A program made the position numbers and the translations under genes. A DNA stretch of 64,000 nt, taken from NCBI GenBank assembly GCA_963807155.1, contig CAWEAZ010000038.1:157410-221409 (forward strand). The letters run 5' to 3'. Under the pieces are notes generated by a model, which made no database searches, had not been told where the DNA came from, and was given only the letters and a program-made list of their open reading frames with translations. The number at the start of each line of letters is the position of its first letter. The stretch's first letter is position 1. This DNA is from JACCZX01 sp963807155 (lineage in GTDB: Bacteria; Pseudomonadota; Gammaproteobacteria; Burkholderiales; Burkholderiaceae_F). This document shows, piece after piece, positions 1 through 8,256 of this stretch.

Positions 1-803
1 GCCGCGCGTTGGCGCCGTATGTCGAACAGCAAAAGGTTGAATCGGCGATCGTGCGCGATGCGCGGTTGCGCTGGCCGGTTCCCCCGCGCCTGCCGACGCT
101 GATCGCAGGCCGGACTGTCGACCGGCTGCGCCGGCGCGGCAAGTATCTGCTGTGGGAATTCGCGCATGGCACGCTGATTTCACATCTCGGCATGTCCGGT
201 GCGTGGCGCGTGTGGCCGCGTCGGCGCGCGATTCCACCTCCGGGCGCGCACGATCACGTGGACATCTTATTTGTCGCAACGTGCGTGCGCCTGACCGATC
301 CGCGCCGCTTCGGCGCATTGCTCTGGCACGACGCGTCGGCGGGTGAAGTCGCAACGCATCCGCTGCTGGCTGGGCTCGGCCTAGAGCCGTTCGATCCGCG
401 CTTTACCGGCGATTGGCTGTATCGCCACACGCGCTCCCGTGCGGCGTCGATCAAGCAGGTCTTGCTCGCCGGGGACGTGGTAGTCGGTGTCGGCAACATT
501 TACGCATCGGAAAGTCTGTTCCGCGCGGGCATCAATCCCAAGCGCTCGGCGCGCCGCATCGGGCTTGTGCGTTACGAAGCGCTAGCGACAGCCGTGCGTG
601 AAGTGCTGACCGAAGCGATCGCCGTAGGCGGCAGTACCTTGCGCGACTTTGTTGGCGCCGACGGCGCCGACGGCTACTTCATGCTCGACGCACGTGTCTA
701 CGATCGCGCGGGGGAGCCATGCCGCGTGTGCGCGACGCCGATCGTACGAGTCGTACAGGGGCAACGCGCTACTTATTACTGCCGCGTCTGCCAGCGGCGG
801 TAA
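1..803 (+). CDS. mutM: Formamidopyrimidine-DNA glycosylase, 5' end cut off by window
   Basis: Base-excision repair glycosylase/AP lyase that removes 8-oxoguanine and formamidopyrimidines. The frame is open from the window edge, so the N-terminal MPELPEVE motif with catalytic Pro2/Glu3 lies outside. Visible are the RRGKYLLWE strand, the HLGMSG motif, the GVGNIYASE helix and the C-terminal zinc finger (CRVC ... CRVC, with the QGQRATYYC hairpin). The internal TTG/ATG codons near the edge are not true starts. It is followed by a dynamin-like GTPase and mutY on the same strand, so the two 8-oxoG repair enzymes flank the GTPase. Identification is secure; only the start is missing. Confidence 0.97.
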   Translation, partial: RALAPYVEQQKVESAIVRDARLRWPVPPRLPTLIAGRTVDRLRRRGKYLLWEFAHGTLISHLGMSGAWRVWPRRRAIPPPGAHDHVDILFVATCVRLTDPRRFGALLWHDASAGEVATHPLLAGLGLEPFDPRFTGDWLYRHTRSRAASIKQVLLAGDVVVGVGNIYASESLFRAGINPKRSARRIGLVRYEALATAVREVLTEAIAVGGSTLRDFVGADGADGYFMLDARVYDRAGEPCRVCATPIVRVVQGQRATYYCRVCQRR

Positions 804-925
804 GAAACGACTATCGCCCGAACTCACACAGCAACCGGGCGTAGCTTGTACGTTTGGGTGACTGTGCGCGAGGGTGAGTGCATGCTATAGATTCGGCCTC
901 GTGCGCACGCCGCGCAATCGACATC

Positions 926-2884
926 ATGGCCCCATTAGCTTCCAGCTTTGAGCAGTACGGAAATTGGCGCGATTCGCTAGCGGCGGCGATCATGCAGTTG
1001 CGCCAATGGCTGGAGCAAACGCAGACACTTGAGGCTGAATCGGCGCGCCGCATCGACGTCGCGCTCGAGCGTTTGGCGCAGGACAAGCTCGTGATCGCGT
1101 TCGTCGCCGAATTTTCGCGCGGCAAGTCAGAGCTCATCAACGCTATTTTCTTTGCCGACTACGGCAAGCGGATCCTGCCGTCTTCGGCCGGCCGCACCAC
1201 GATGTGCCCGACCGAGCTCTTGTACGACGACACGCTGCCGCCTTGTATCCGCGCGCTGCCGATCGAAACGCGCGGACGCCATGGTTCGACATCCGACTTC
1301 AAGCGGCTCGGTGCGGAATGGCAGGTGTTTCCGCTCGACACCGCGTCGGCCGATGGGATGCTGGAAGCCTTCAAGATCGTGGCTGAGACGACGCGTGTGC
1401 CGGTCGCCGAGGCGAAAAGCTACGGGCTCTACGACGCCGACGATCCTGATCAATCGGTCACCGTCGACAAGAATGGCCTGATCCAGATTTCGAAGTGGCG
1501 CCACGCCGTGATCAATTTTCCACACCCGCTGCTGAAGCACGGGCTCGTGATTCTCGACACGCCAGGGCTGAACGCGATCGGCACCGAGCCCGAGTTGACG
1601 CTGTCTCTGGTGCCGAATGCCCACGCGGTGCTGTTCGTGTTGGCGGCCGATACGGGAGTCACGAAGAGCGATCTTGACGTCTGGCGGCACGTTGTCGGCG
1701 ACGCCGGGCACCGCAACCACATCGCGGTGTTGAACAAGATCGATGGCTTATGGGATGCGCTGAAAACGCCGGGCGAGATGGAGATGGAAGTGCGGCGTCA
1801 GGTGACTGCGGTGGCCGCGACGCTCGAGCTCGATCCGATGCGCGTGTTTCCGGTCTCGGCGCAGAAGGGTTTGGTCGCCAAAGTTCAGCGTGACGAAAAG
1901 CTGTTGCAGGCGAGCCGGTTGCCATTGCTTGAAGAGGCATTGATCGAGCTGCTGGTGCCGGCCAAGCAGAAGATCGTCCGTGATCAGACAGTGGCGGGTG
2001 TCGAGCGCGTGGCCTCGGAGTTGCGGCAGGCATTCAATGCACGCGAGCGCAACGTTATCGAGCAACTGTACGAGCTGCGCTCGTTACAAGGCAAGAATCA
2101 GAGCTCGATTGAACGCATGACGCAGCGCGCGCTGGCGGAACAGCATGAATTCGAAGAAGTCGTGCGCCGGATCGTCGCAGCGCGGCTGGTGCACTCGAAA
2201 CTGTCGGAGAGATTATTCGCCGGCATTCGGGTAGCAGCATTGCGCGACCAGGTCGTCGCCACGCGCGACCGCATGAAAAAGAGCAAGCTGTCGCCGCAGC
2301 TGTCGGTGGCGGTCAAGGAATATTTCGCTTCGTTGCGCGATATGTTTCGGACCGCGAACACGCGGATGCTCGAGATCGAGCAGATGGTGCTGGGGGTTCA
2401 GCGCCGCTTTGCCGAAGACCTCGGATGGAGCCTGTCGCCTCCGATGTCGTTCTCGCTCGACACGTATATCGCTGACCTGGAACGAGCCGAGCAGGCGTAC
2501 AAGTCGCAGTTCGGACCGTTGGCAGTGCTGACTACCGAAAAGTGGCGGCTGATGGAACGCTTTTTCGACACCGTCGTTTCCAAGTCGCGCGAGATTTTTG
2601 CCACCGCTGAGCGCGATACCGAAGCGTGGACCAAGTCGTTGCTGCCGCCGATCGAAACGCAAGTGCGCGAGCAACGCAGCCAGCTCAGGAAACGCGCCGA
2701 ATCGGTATCCAAGATTCGCGACGCGCAAGGATCGCTCGACGAGCGCATTGCCGAACTCGAAGATGCGCTCGAAGATGCGCAAAGCAAACTTTCCACCCTG
2801 AAACGACTGACAGATCGCATCCAAGAAGTCGGCGCGCGCGCGCAGGTCGAAGAGATACTCGACGAAGAAGCACTCGCGGCATAG
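926..2884 (+). CDS. Dynamin-like GTPase
   Basis: Large GTPase of the bacterial dynamin family (652 aa from the ATG at 926). That start is preferred over 878 because the extra 16 residues look non-conserved. G1 reads AEFSRGKS at about residues 61-68; its first position is Ala instead of the usual Gly. G2 is the Thr pair in RTTMCPTEL, G3 is DTPG near residue 211, and G4 is NKID near 270. The C-terminal half is mostly charged helix, consistent with a stalk and coiled coil (last 80 residues rich in E/K/R). No clear transmembrane segment was seen. Dynamin-like proteins remodel membranes; the substrate of this one is unknown. It sits between mutM and mutY. Confidence 0.88.
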   Translation: MAPLASSFEQYGNWRDSLAAAIMQLRQWLEQTQTLEAESARRIDVALERLAQDKLVIAFVAEFSRGKSELINAIFFADYGKRILPSSAGRTTMCPTELLYDDTLPPCIRALPIETRGRHGSTSDFKRLGAEWQVFPLDTASADGMLEAFKIVAETTRVPVAEAKSYGLYDADDPDQSVTVDKNGLIQISKWRHAVINFPHPLLKHGLVILDTPGLNAIGTEPELTLSLVPNAHAVLFVLAADTGVTKSDLDVWRHVVGDAGHRNHIAVLNKIDGLWDALKTPGEMEMEVRRQVTAVAATLELDPMRVFPVSAQKGLVAKVQRDEKLLQASRLPLLEEALIELLVPAKQKIVRDQTVAGVERVASELRQAFNARERNVIEQLYELRSLQGKNQSSIERMTQRALAEQHEFEEVVRRIVAARLVHSKLSERLFAGIRVAALRDQVVATRDRMKKSKLSPQLSVAVKEYFASLRDMFRTANTRMLEIEQMVLGVQRRFAEDLGWSLSPPMSFSLDTYIADLERAEQAYKSQFGPLAVLTTEKWRLMERFFDTVVSKSREIFATAERDTEAWTKSLLPPIETQVREQRSQLRKRAESVSKIRDAQGSLDERIAELEDALEDAQSKLSTLKRLTDRIQEVGARAQVEEILDEEALAA

Positions 2885-3022
2885 GTAAGCTTCGTAAAAG
2901 TACTGCGCGGCCCAGTCTCGCGTCTGCGGTGCTCAACGTGCGTCATGCACGCCTCCGCTCCTCGACGCGACTTTGGGCCCGCTCGCTACGTTTTCCGAAG
3001 CTTCCCTCTTCGAACGAACACT

Positions 3023-4081
3023 GTGCCGAGTTTCGCCGATCGCATCATCACGTGGCAAAAGCAGCACGGGCGCCACGATTTGCCGTGGCAGCGCACGAAC
3101 GATCCTTATCGGATCTGGCTGTCCGAAATCATGCTTCAGCAGACGCAGGTTGCGACGGTCATTCCGTACTACGAACGGTTCGTCGAACGGTTTCCTGACG
3201 TGCGCGTGCTTGCATCGGCGCCGATCGAATCGGTGATGGCGTGCTGGGCGGGGCTGGGGTATTACTCGCGAGCGCGCAATTTGCACGGCTGCGCGCAACA
3301 GATCGCCGACGCACACGGCGGAAAGTTTCCGCGCGAAGTTGAACAGCTCACGCAACTGCCCGGCATCGGCCGCTCGACAGCGGGTGCGATCGCGGCACTC
3401 GCGTTCGGCAAGCGCGCCGCGATTCTCGACGGCAACGTCAGGCGTGTGTTGGCACGTCATTGCAGCATTGCGGGCTATCCCGGCCGCCCGCAGATCGAGC
3501 GTCAGTTCTGGCAACACGCGGAATGGCTTTTGCCGGCCAACGAGATCGCGGCGTACACACAGGGCCTGATGGATTTGGGTGCAACGGTTTGCACGCGCAG
3601 CCGTCCAAATTGCGCCGCATGTCCCGTCAACGACACGTGTGTCGCGCGTAGCGCTCGGACGATCGACAAGCTGCCGACCCCGCGCCCTGTACGAGAGCGC
3701 CTGGTTCGAGCGCAGATAGTATTGGTGATGCAGGAAGCGAGCGGGTCTGTACTGCTGGAACTGCGCGCGCCATCGGGAATTTGGGGCGGCCTACTGAGCG
3801 TGCCGGAGTTCGAAGCCGAAGCCGGTGATGATGCAGTGGTCGCCGAGGTCGGCGCCCGTTTCGGCCTACGCATTGCGATTACAGAAGCGCTTGGTGAAAT
3901 ACGGCACGAGTTCACGCATTACACATACCTGATGCAACCACGGCTCGCACGGGTAACAGGAACTGTGGGCGTCGCGAGCTCATCCTTACGGGCTCTTTCC
4001 GCCGAGGCTCTCGAAACTGCGCCGTTGCCGGCGCCGATTCGCCGGTTATTGCTGCAAGTGATGAACCCCGTGTGGGTGTAG
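3023..4081 (+). CDS. mutY: Adenine DNA glycosylase
   Basis: Removes adenine mispaired with 8-oxoguanine. The GTG at 3023 is chosen because the family begins just before the FADRIITWQKQHGRHDLPWQ region; an ATG at 2945 would add 26 atypical residues. Key parts: catalytic Glu in SEIMLQQT (about residue 35), HhH motif LPGIGRSTAGAI, catalytic Asp in ILDGNVRRVLAR (about residue 136), and the [4Fe-4S] cysteines spaced C-X6-C-X2-C-X5-C near residues 190-207. A NUDIX-like C-terminal domain that reads 8-oxoG follows. The length of about 352 aa is normal. It is co-oriented with mutM and the GTPase and convergent with the LON-domain gene, only 3 nt away. Confidence 0.95.
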   Translation: MPSFADRIITWQKQHGRHDLPWQRTNDPYRIWLSEIMLQQTQVATVIPYYERFVERFPDVRVLASAPIESVMACWAGLGYYSRARNLHGCAQQIADAHGGKFPREVEQLTQLPGIGRSTAGAIAALAFGKRAAILDGNVRRVLARHCSIAGYPGRPQIERQFWQHAEWLLPANEIAAYTQGLMDLGATVCTRSRPNCAACPVNDTCVARSARTIDKLPTPRPVRERLVRAQIVLVMQEASGSVLLELRAPSGIWGGLLSVPEFEAEAGDDAVVAEVGARFGLRIAITEALGEIRHEFTHYTYLMQPRLARVTGTVGVASSSLRALSAEALETAPLPAPIRRLLLQVMNPVWV

Positions 4082-4084
4082 CGG

Positions 4085-4750
4085 TTACTTCAGAACCGAG
4101 TGCTGTTTCAGATAGGTGTGAACAATTTCGAGGCGAGTCGCGGCGTCGGTGAGTTCCATCAGCTTCTGCTTGGCTTTCAACGGCACCGGCAGCACTTCGC
4201 AAAGCCGGTTTGACACCCAAGCCGACGATTCCATCTGAAACGGTTCCTCGAACGGCAGCTGCGCCAAAACTGGGCTGCCTTCCGTAGCTTCTCCAGTGCG
4301 ACGCTTTTCTGCCAGTTGCGCGCTCATGTCCTCGATGATGCGTGTCAGCAACTCGACGCACGGGCGATGCTCGTCGGGCACTCGCTGATCATCATCGGCC
4401 TCGATCAGGTCAATTTCGCCCATGATCAGCCCGTTCGGTTGAGATTCACTAGCGCGTAAGCGGAAGCGGTCGCCGCCGATTGTGCGAATCTGCAGCAAGC
4501 CCAGCTGTTGCATGTCCCACGCCGTGATGCGGGCCAGGCAGCCGACATCGGCGGTTGCCGGCGCCCCGTTGGTGTTCGCCCCTTTGCCATCGGAGACCAG
4601 ACAAACGCCGAACGATGTTTCGTCGCGCATGCAATCGCGCACCATATCCATGTAACGCGCTTCAAACACACGCAGCGGTAAGACGCCCTGCGGGAACAGC
4701 ACGACCGAAAGCGGAAAAAGGGCAACCCGCGTTACCGTTTCAGACGACAT
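4085..4750 (-). CDS. LON N-terminal (substrate-binding) domain protein
   Basis: A 221-aa protein made of only the LON peptidase substrate-binding domain. The family opening is visible (VALFPLSVVLFPQGVLPLRVFEARYMDMV). There is no AAA+ ATPase or Ser-Lys protease part, so it is not Lon itself. Stand-alone LON-domain proteins are common in proteobacteria and their function is poorly defined. It lies 6 nt downstream of rapZ on the same strand and is probably co-transcribed with it. Confidence 0.88.
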   Translation of the reverse strand: MSSETVTRVALFPLSVVLFPQGVLPLRVFEARYMDMVRDCMRDETSFGVCLVSDGKGANTNGAPATADVGCLARITAWDMQQLGLLQIRTIGGDRFRLRASESQPNGLIMGEIDLIEADDDQRVPDEHRPCVELLTRIIEDMSAQLAEKRRTGEATEGSPVLAQLPFEEPFQMESSAWVSNRLCEVLPVPLKAKQKLMELTDAATRLEIVHTYLKQHSVLK

Positions 4751-4756
4751 GCACGT

Positions 4757-5632
4757 TTACTCGTCGTCAGGCTGGATCGGCTCGATGCCGCGATGCCGAA
4801 TCAAAACGGCTTCGCGTCGCTGGAAGCGGCGTGCTAGTTCCTCGACGACATATACCGATCGATGGCGTCCGCCGGTACAGCCTATCGCTACCGTCACGTA
4901 GTGTCGGTGCTCGGCCACGTAACTCGGCAGCCATTTTTCAATGAACGTGGCAATGTCGTTGATCATTTCCTGTACTTGGGGCGCCGCCACCAAGAAGGCG
5001 GCGACCGCTTTGTCGCGGCCGGTCAGCGGGCGCAGTGCGGGGTCGTAGTGGGGATTTGGCAAATTGCGTACGTCAAACACGAGATCCGCCGCCACGGGGA
5101 TACCGTCCTTGAAAGCAAACGACTCGAACGACAGCGTCAGGTTTGCGCGCGGCGAGTCGACGAACTGGCGTACCCAGTGACGCAGCAAATTCGGATGCAG
5201 CGCACTCGTATCGATCGAGTGCCCGATTTCCGCCAGCGGATCGAGCAATGCTCGCTCCAGCGAGATCGCCTCGGACACGGTGCTGGCACCGCCACGCTCG
5301 AGCTCGCGCAACGCCATCGGGTGGCGCCGGCGCGTTTCCGAAAACCTTTGCACGAGAGCGGCGTCCGAGGCGGTCAGAAACAAAACGCGAACGTCGTGAC
5401 CCGAGGCGCGCAACGTCGAAATCATCATCGGCACGTCGGCCAGCGTTGCTTCGCTGCGCGCGTCGACCGATACGGCGACGTCGTGATGTGCGGTCCGATC
5501 GAGGTAGGCCACGAGGTCCAGCAAGAATTGCGGCGGCAGGTTATCGACGCAGTAGTAGCCGGCATCCTCAAGCACGCGAATCGCCACCGACTTGCCGGAG
5601 CCCGATAGTCCGGTGACGAGAACGATGCGCAT
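4757..5632 (-). CDS. rapZ: RNase adapter / nucleotide-binding protein RapZ
   Basis: RapZ family (291 aa). Walker A GLSGSGKS at residues 8-15 directly follows the MRIVLVT strand; the C-terminal half has the conserved IGCTGGRHRSVYV motif. In enterobacteria RapZ presents small RNA GlmZ to RNase E and so tunes glucosamine-6-phosphate synthase; whether this holds here is unknown. Genes hprK, ptsN, hpf and rpoN lie upstream on the same strand, the usual nitrogen-PTS neighbourhood, with a psiF-like gene in between. Confidence 0.95.
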   Translation of the reverse strand: MRIVLVTGLSGSGKSVAIRVLEDAGYYCVDNLPPQFLLDLVAYLDRTAHHDVAVSVDARSEATLADVPMMISTLRASGHDVRVLFLTASDAALVQRFSETRRRHPMALRELERGGASTVSEAISLERALLDPLAEIGHSIDTSALHPNLLRHWVRQFVDSPRANLTLSFESFAFKDGIPVAADLVFDVRNLPNPHYDPALRPLTGRDKAVAAFLVAAPQVQEMINDIATFIEKWLPSYVAEHRHYVTVAIGCTGGRHRSVYVVEELARRFQRREAVLIRHRGIEPIQPDDE

Positions 5633-5699
5633 GTATCAGGCGCTCATTGGGTAAAGGAGGAGGGTGATTGTTGCATGCGACCCTGACCCACCTGGGTAA

Positions 5700-5721
5700 C
5701 AAAAAGGGCGCCGTAGCGCCC
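5700..5721 (-). terminator. Intrinsic terminator of the psiF-like gene
   Basis: Six-base-pair G+C stem GGGCGC / GCGCCC with a 4-nt loop (5706-5721). On the minus strand it is followed by five T residues. It lies 20 nt past the psiF stop and separates that gene from rapZ. Confidence 0.8.
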
Positions 5722-5740
5722 GCAATTTGTGCCCGACCAA

Positions 5741-6133
5741 TTACCCGGACAGGCAGCTCGACATGAACTTCTTGCGCTCATCGCCCGCAAGTTTCTTGTC
5801 ACCCGCCTGCTTGTTGCACGCGGTCATTTTCTCCTGCTGCGTCGGCTTATCCGCCGACAGGCAGTCGGACATGAACTTCTTGCGCTCATCGCCCGCAAGT
5901 TTCTTGTCACCCGCCTCCTTGTTGCACGTGGTCATTTTCTGCTGCTGTGTCGGCTTCTTGTCCGCCGACAGGCAGTCGGACATGAACTTCTTGCGCGCGT
6001 CACCTTCCAGCTTTTTGTCGCCCGCTTCCTTGTTGCATGTTCCCATCTTGCTCTGCTGTTCGGTCATCTTCTCCTGAGCAACGACCGATAATGGCAGAGC
6101 AAAACATGCGGCAATCAAAACGCGTTTAAGCAT
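5741..6133 (-). CDS. psiF: PsiF repeat-containing periplasmic protein
   Basis: A 130-aa exported protein with signal peptide MLKRVLIAACFALPLSVVAQ. The mature part is three nearly identical PsiF repeats, each with the pattern CNKEAGDKKL..D.RKKFMSDCL and two cysteines. The E. coli protein is phosphate-starvation inducible and has two repeats; its function is unknown. The three DNA repeats are almost identical too, which suggests recent internal duplication. It is inserted between hprK and rapZ, with its own terminator. Confidence 0.88.
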   Translation of the reverse strand: MLKRVLIAACFALPLSVVAQEKMTEQQSKMGTCNKEAGDKKLEGDARKKFMSDCLSADKKPTQQQKMTTCNKEAGDKKLAGDERKKFMSDCLSADKPTQQEKMTACNKQAGDKKLAGDERKKFMSSCLSG

Positions 6134-6207
6134 GTTGTTCTCCCTTGGGTGAGCGCGCCTTTCGTCCAGGTGCGCACACGCTAATTATTACAGCACGAGC
6201 AACGACA

Positions 6208-7149
6208 TCACGGGCGGCTCCCTTCGTCGCTCATTTGCTGTTGTTGCCGCTGCAGAAAATCTCCCATCGTGTCGATGCCGCGCAACTGCAAAATGGTGTT
6301 GCGCACCGCGGCTTCGGTAAGCACGGCCAAATTGCGCCCGGATGCGACCGGGATCAGCACTTTCCGGATCGGCAATCCCAGTACTTCTTCGGACTGTCCT
6401 TCGAGAGGTAGCCGCTCGAAAGTTTCGGCACCGCCGTAGCGCCGTAGCTCGACGATCAGGCGCAACTTCATTTTCCGCCGCACGGCCGTCTCACCGAAGA
6501 TCGCCTTGATGTCGAGTAAGCCCAGTCCGCGCACTTCAAGCAGATTTGCCAGCAGATGCGGGCACCGACCTTCGATCGTATCGGGCGCAACTCTCGAAAA
6601 ATCGACCACGTCGTCGGCCACAAGACCATGGCCGCGGCTGATGAGTTCGAGTCCTAGCTCGCTCTTGCCGACGCTCGATTCTCCGGAGATCAGAACACCC
6701 ATACCGAGCACATCCATGAAGACGCCGTGCATCGTGCAATGCCGTGCCAACAGCTTCGAAAAATAGATGCGCAGCACTTCGATGACGGTCGCAGCCGGAA
6801 GCGGTGAACGCAACATAGGCAGACCGGTAGTTTCAGCCGTGCGTTGCAACGCTTCGGGCGGTGCCAGGTTTTCGGCGATGATCAACCCTATGGGCCCGCC
6901 AACCTGAAGCTCGCGTGCATAGTGTTGCCAGCGCGCCGGCTCCATTTCGCTGTAGTAGCGAACCTCGGCCTGGCCTAGTACGTGCAAGCGCGCCGGGTGA
7001 ATCGGATTTAGAAATCCGACGAGATCAGGGCTCGCTAGATTCGCCGTTACCGGCGTAATCAAGGGCTTGTCGGCGGCCGAGCGGCCAGCCAGCCACTCGA
7101 GCTGCAACGATTCGCGATTGATTTCAAACAGCGACTGGAAGGTCGGCAT
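6208..7149 (-). CDS. hprK: HPr kinase/phosphorylase
   Basis: Bifunctional enzyme that phosphorylates and dephosphorylates a serine of HPr-type PTS proteins. The N-terminal domain is followed by the catalytic His in TMHGVFMDV (about residue 141), the P-loop GESSVGKS (156-163) and the C-terminal signature GLGLLDIKAIFGETAVR. Length 313 aa is typical. It lies between ptsN and rapZ in the betaproteobacterial nitrogen-PTS block. Confidence 0.96.
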   Translation of the reverse strand: MPTFQSLFEINRESLQLEWLAGRSAADKPLITPVTANLASPDLVGFLNPIHPARLHVLGQAEVRYYSEMEPARWQHYARELQVGGPIGLIIAENLAPPEALQRTAETTGLPMLRSPLPAATVIEVLRIYFSKLLARHCTMHGVFMDVLGMGVLISGESSVGKSELGLELISRGHGLVADDVVDFSRVAPDTIEGRCPHLLANLLEVRGLGLLDIKAIFGETAVRRKMKLRLIVELRRYGGAETFERLPLEGQSEEVLGLPIRKVLIPVASGRNLAVLTEAAVRNTILQLRGIDTMGDFLQRQQQQMSDEGSRP

Positions 7150-7194
7150 GCCGTGAGAGTATGTAACAAAACTCGGCCGGCAGATGCGGAATGA

Positions 7195-7665
7195 CTACGC
7201 GGCGGGACGAATCGGTTCCCAGGTGGTCAACGCGACATGCACCGCGTGCGGGTCGGTCGCCGACAACAGGCTTTCACGAAAGGGCTTGTCCGACAGCATC
7301 TGGGTGAGCTCAGACAGAATGTCCAGATGCTGTTGCGAAGCCTGCTCCGGAACCAGCAGAAAAATCATCAGCGAAACAGGCTGGCCGTCGGGTGCATCAA
7401 ACTGGATAGGCGATTCAACCCTGACGAATGCCGCAATCGATTCCTTCAATCCCTTGATACGGCCATGCGGAATCGCGACGCCCTGACCCAGGCCGGTCGA
7501 TCCCAGCCGCTCACGCGCGAACAGGCTGTCGAACACCTTGGAATGAGCGATGCCCTGGTGATTCTCAAACAACAAGCCTGCTTGCTCGAATGCGCGTTTT
7601 TTGCTTGATGCCGGTAAATCGATCAGAACGTTGGTGGCCGGCAAGATGCGTGAAATGAGGTTCAT
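7195..7665 (-). CDS. ptsN: Nitrogen-regulatory PTS enzyme IIA
   Basis: EIIA-Ntr, the phosphate acceptor ending the nitrogen PTS relay. The ATG at 7665 (MNLISRILPATNV) fits the family start; an earlier frame-open codon would add 18 proline-rich residues. The phosphorylated histidine is in GVAIPHGRI (His67). In other proteobacteria it controls potassium transport and links to sigma-54 functions. It is co-oriented with rpoN and hpf upstream and hprK downstream. Confidence 0.95.
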   Translation of the reverse strand: MNLISRILPATNVLIDLPASSKKRAFEQAGLLFENHQGIAHSKVFDSLFARERLGSTGLGQGVAIPHGRIKGLKESIAAFVRVESPIQFDAPDGQPVSLMIFLLVPEQASQQHLDILSELTQMLSDKPFRESLLSATDPHAVHVALTTWEPIRPAA

Positions 7666-7884
7666 AGGGGGCGGAGCGCTTGCTAACACCACCACAGTAG
7701 GGCTTTGGGGTGGCGGCAATCAGGCGGGAAGAAACGAGATCGACTTCCTCTTTTTAGGTTCGCTCAAGAGCCGCCGGGCGGGCTCAACCGAGCGAATGCA
7801 GCGAAAGAAAGGCGCGGATAATACACCTCGATTGCGCCGGCTCCGCTGCATTTCGGCGGCGGTTTGCAGCGCAGAAGTGCGTCC

Positions 7885-8211
7885 CTACTGCTGACCCGCC
7901 TGCTGGTGTTTCAGTGAATCGCCGTGGTGATCCTGGAGCCGGTTCTTGTGGCGAATCACTTGCCGGTCGAGCTTGTCGATCAGCGTGTCGATAGCCGCAT
8001 ACATGTCGTCTTCAATCGATTCCACGTGGATATTGTTGCCTCGCACCCGCAGCGTAATTTCCGCGCGTTGACGCAGCTTTTCGCAGGTGAGCTGCACGGT
8101 CGCGTCGATCACCTGATCAAAGTGGCGCTCGATCCGACTCAATTTGCTGGTGACGTGATCGCGCAGCGCTGGAGAAACTTCGACGTGATTTCCGTGGATC
8201 GTAAGGTTCAT
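7885..8211 (-). CDS. hpf: Ribosome hibernation-promoting factor (short form)
   Basis: A 108-aa sigma-54 modulation/ribosome-binding protein (MNLTIHGNHVEVSPALRDHV), with the conserved I.V.S.EDDMYAAIDTLIDKLDRQ segment. It binds the 30S subunit and stops translation in stationary phase. There is no long C-terminal extension, so it is the short type. It lies 45 nt downstream of rpoN as in most proteobacteria. Confidence 0.94.
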   Translation of the reverse strand: MNLTIHGNHVEVSPALRDHVTSKLSRIERHFDQVIDATVQLTCEKLRQRAEITLRVRGNNIHVESIEDDMYAAIDTLIDKLDRQVIRHKNRLQDHHGDSLKHQQAGQQ

Positions 8212-8256
8212 GCAAGTCCTTTCAATCGGTCGATAACCGCTAAACAGCGATTGGAG

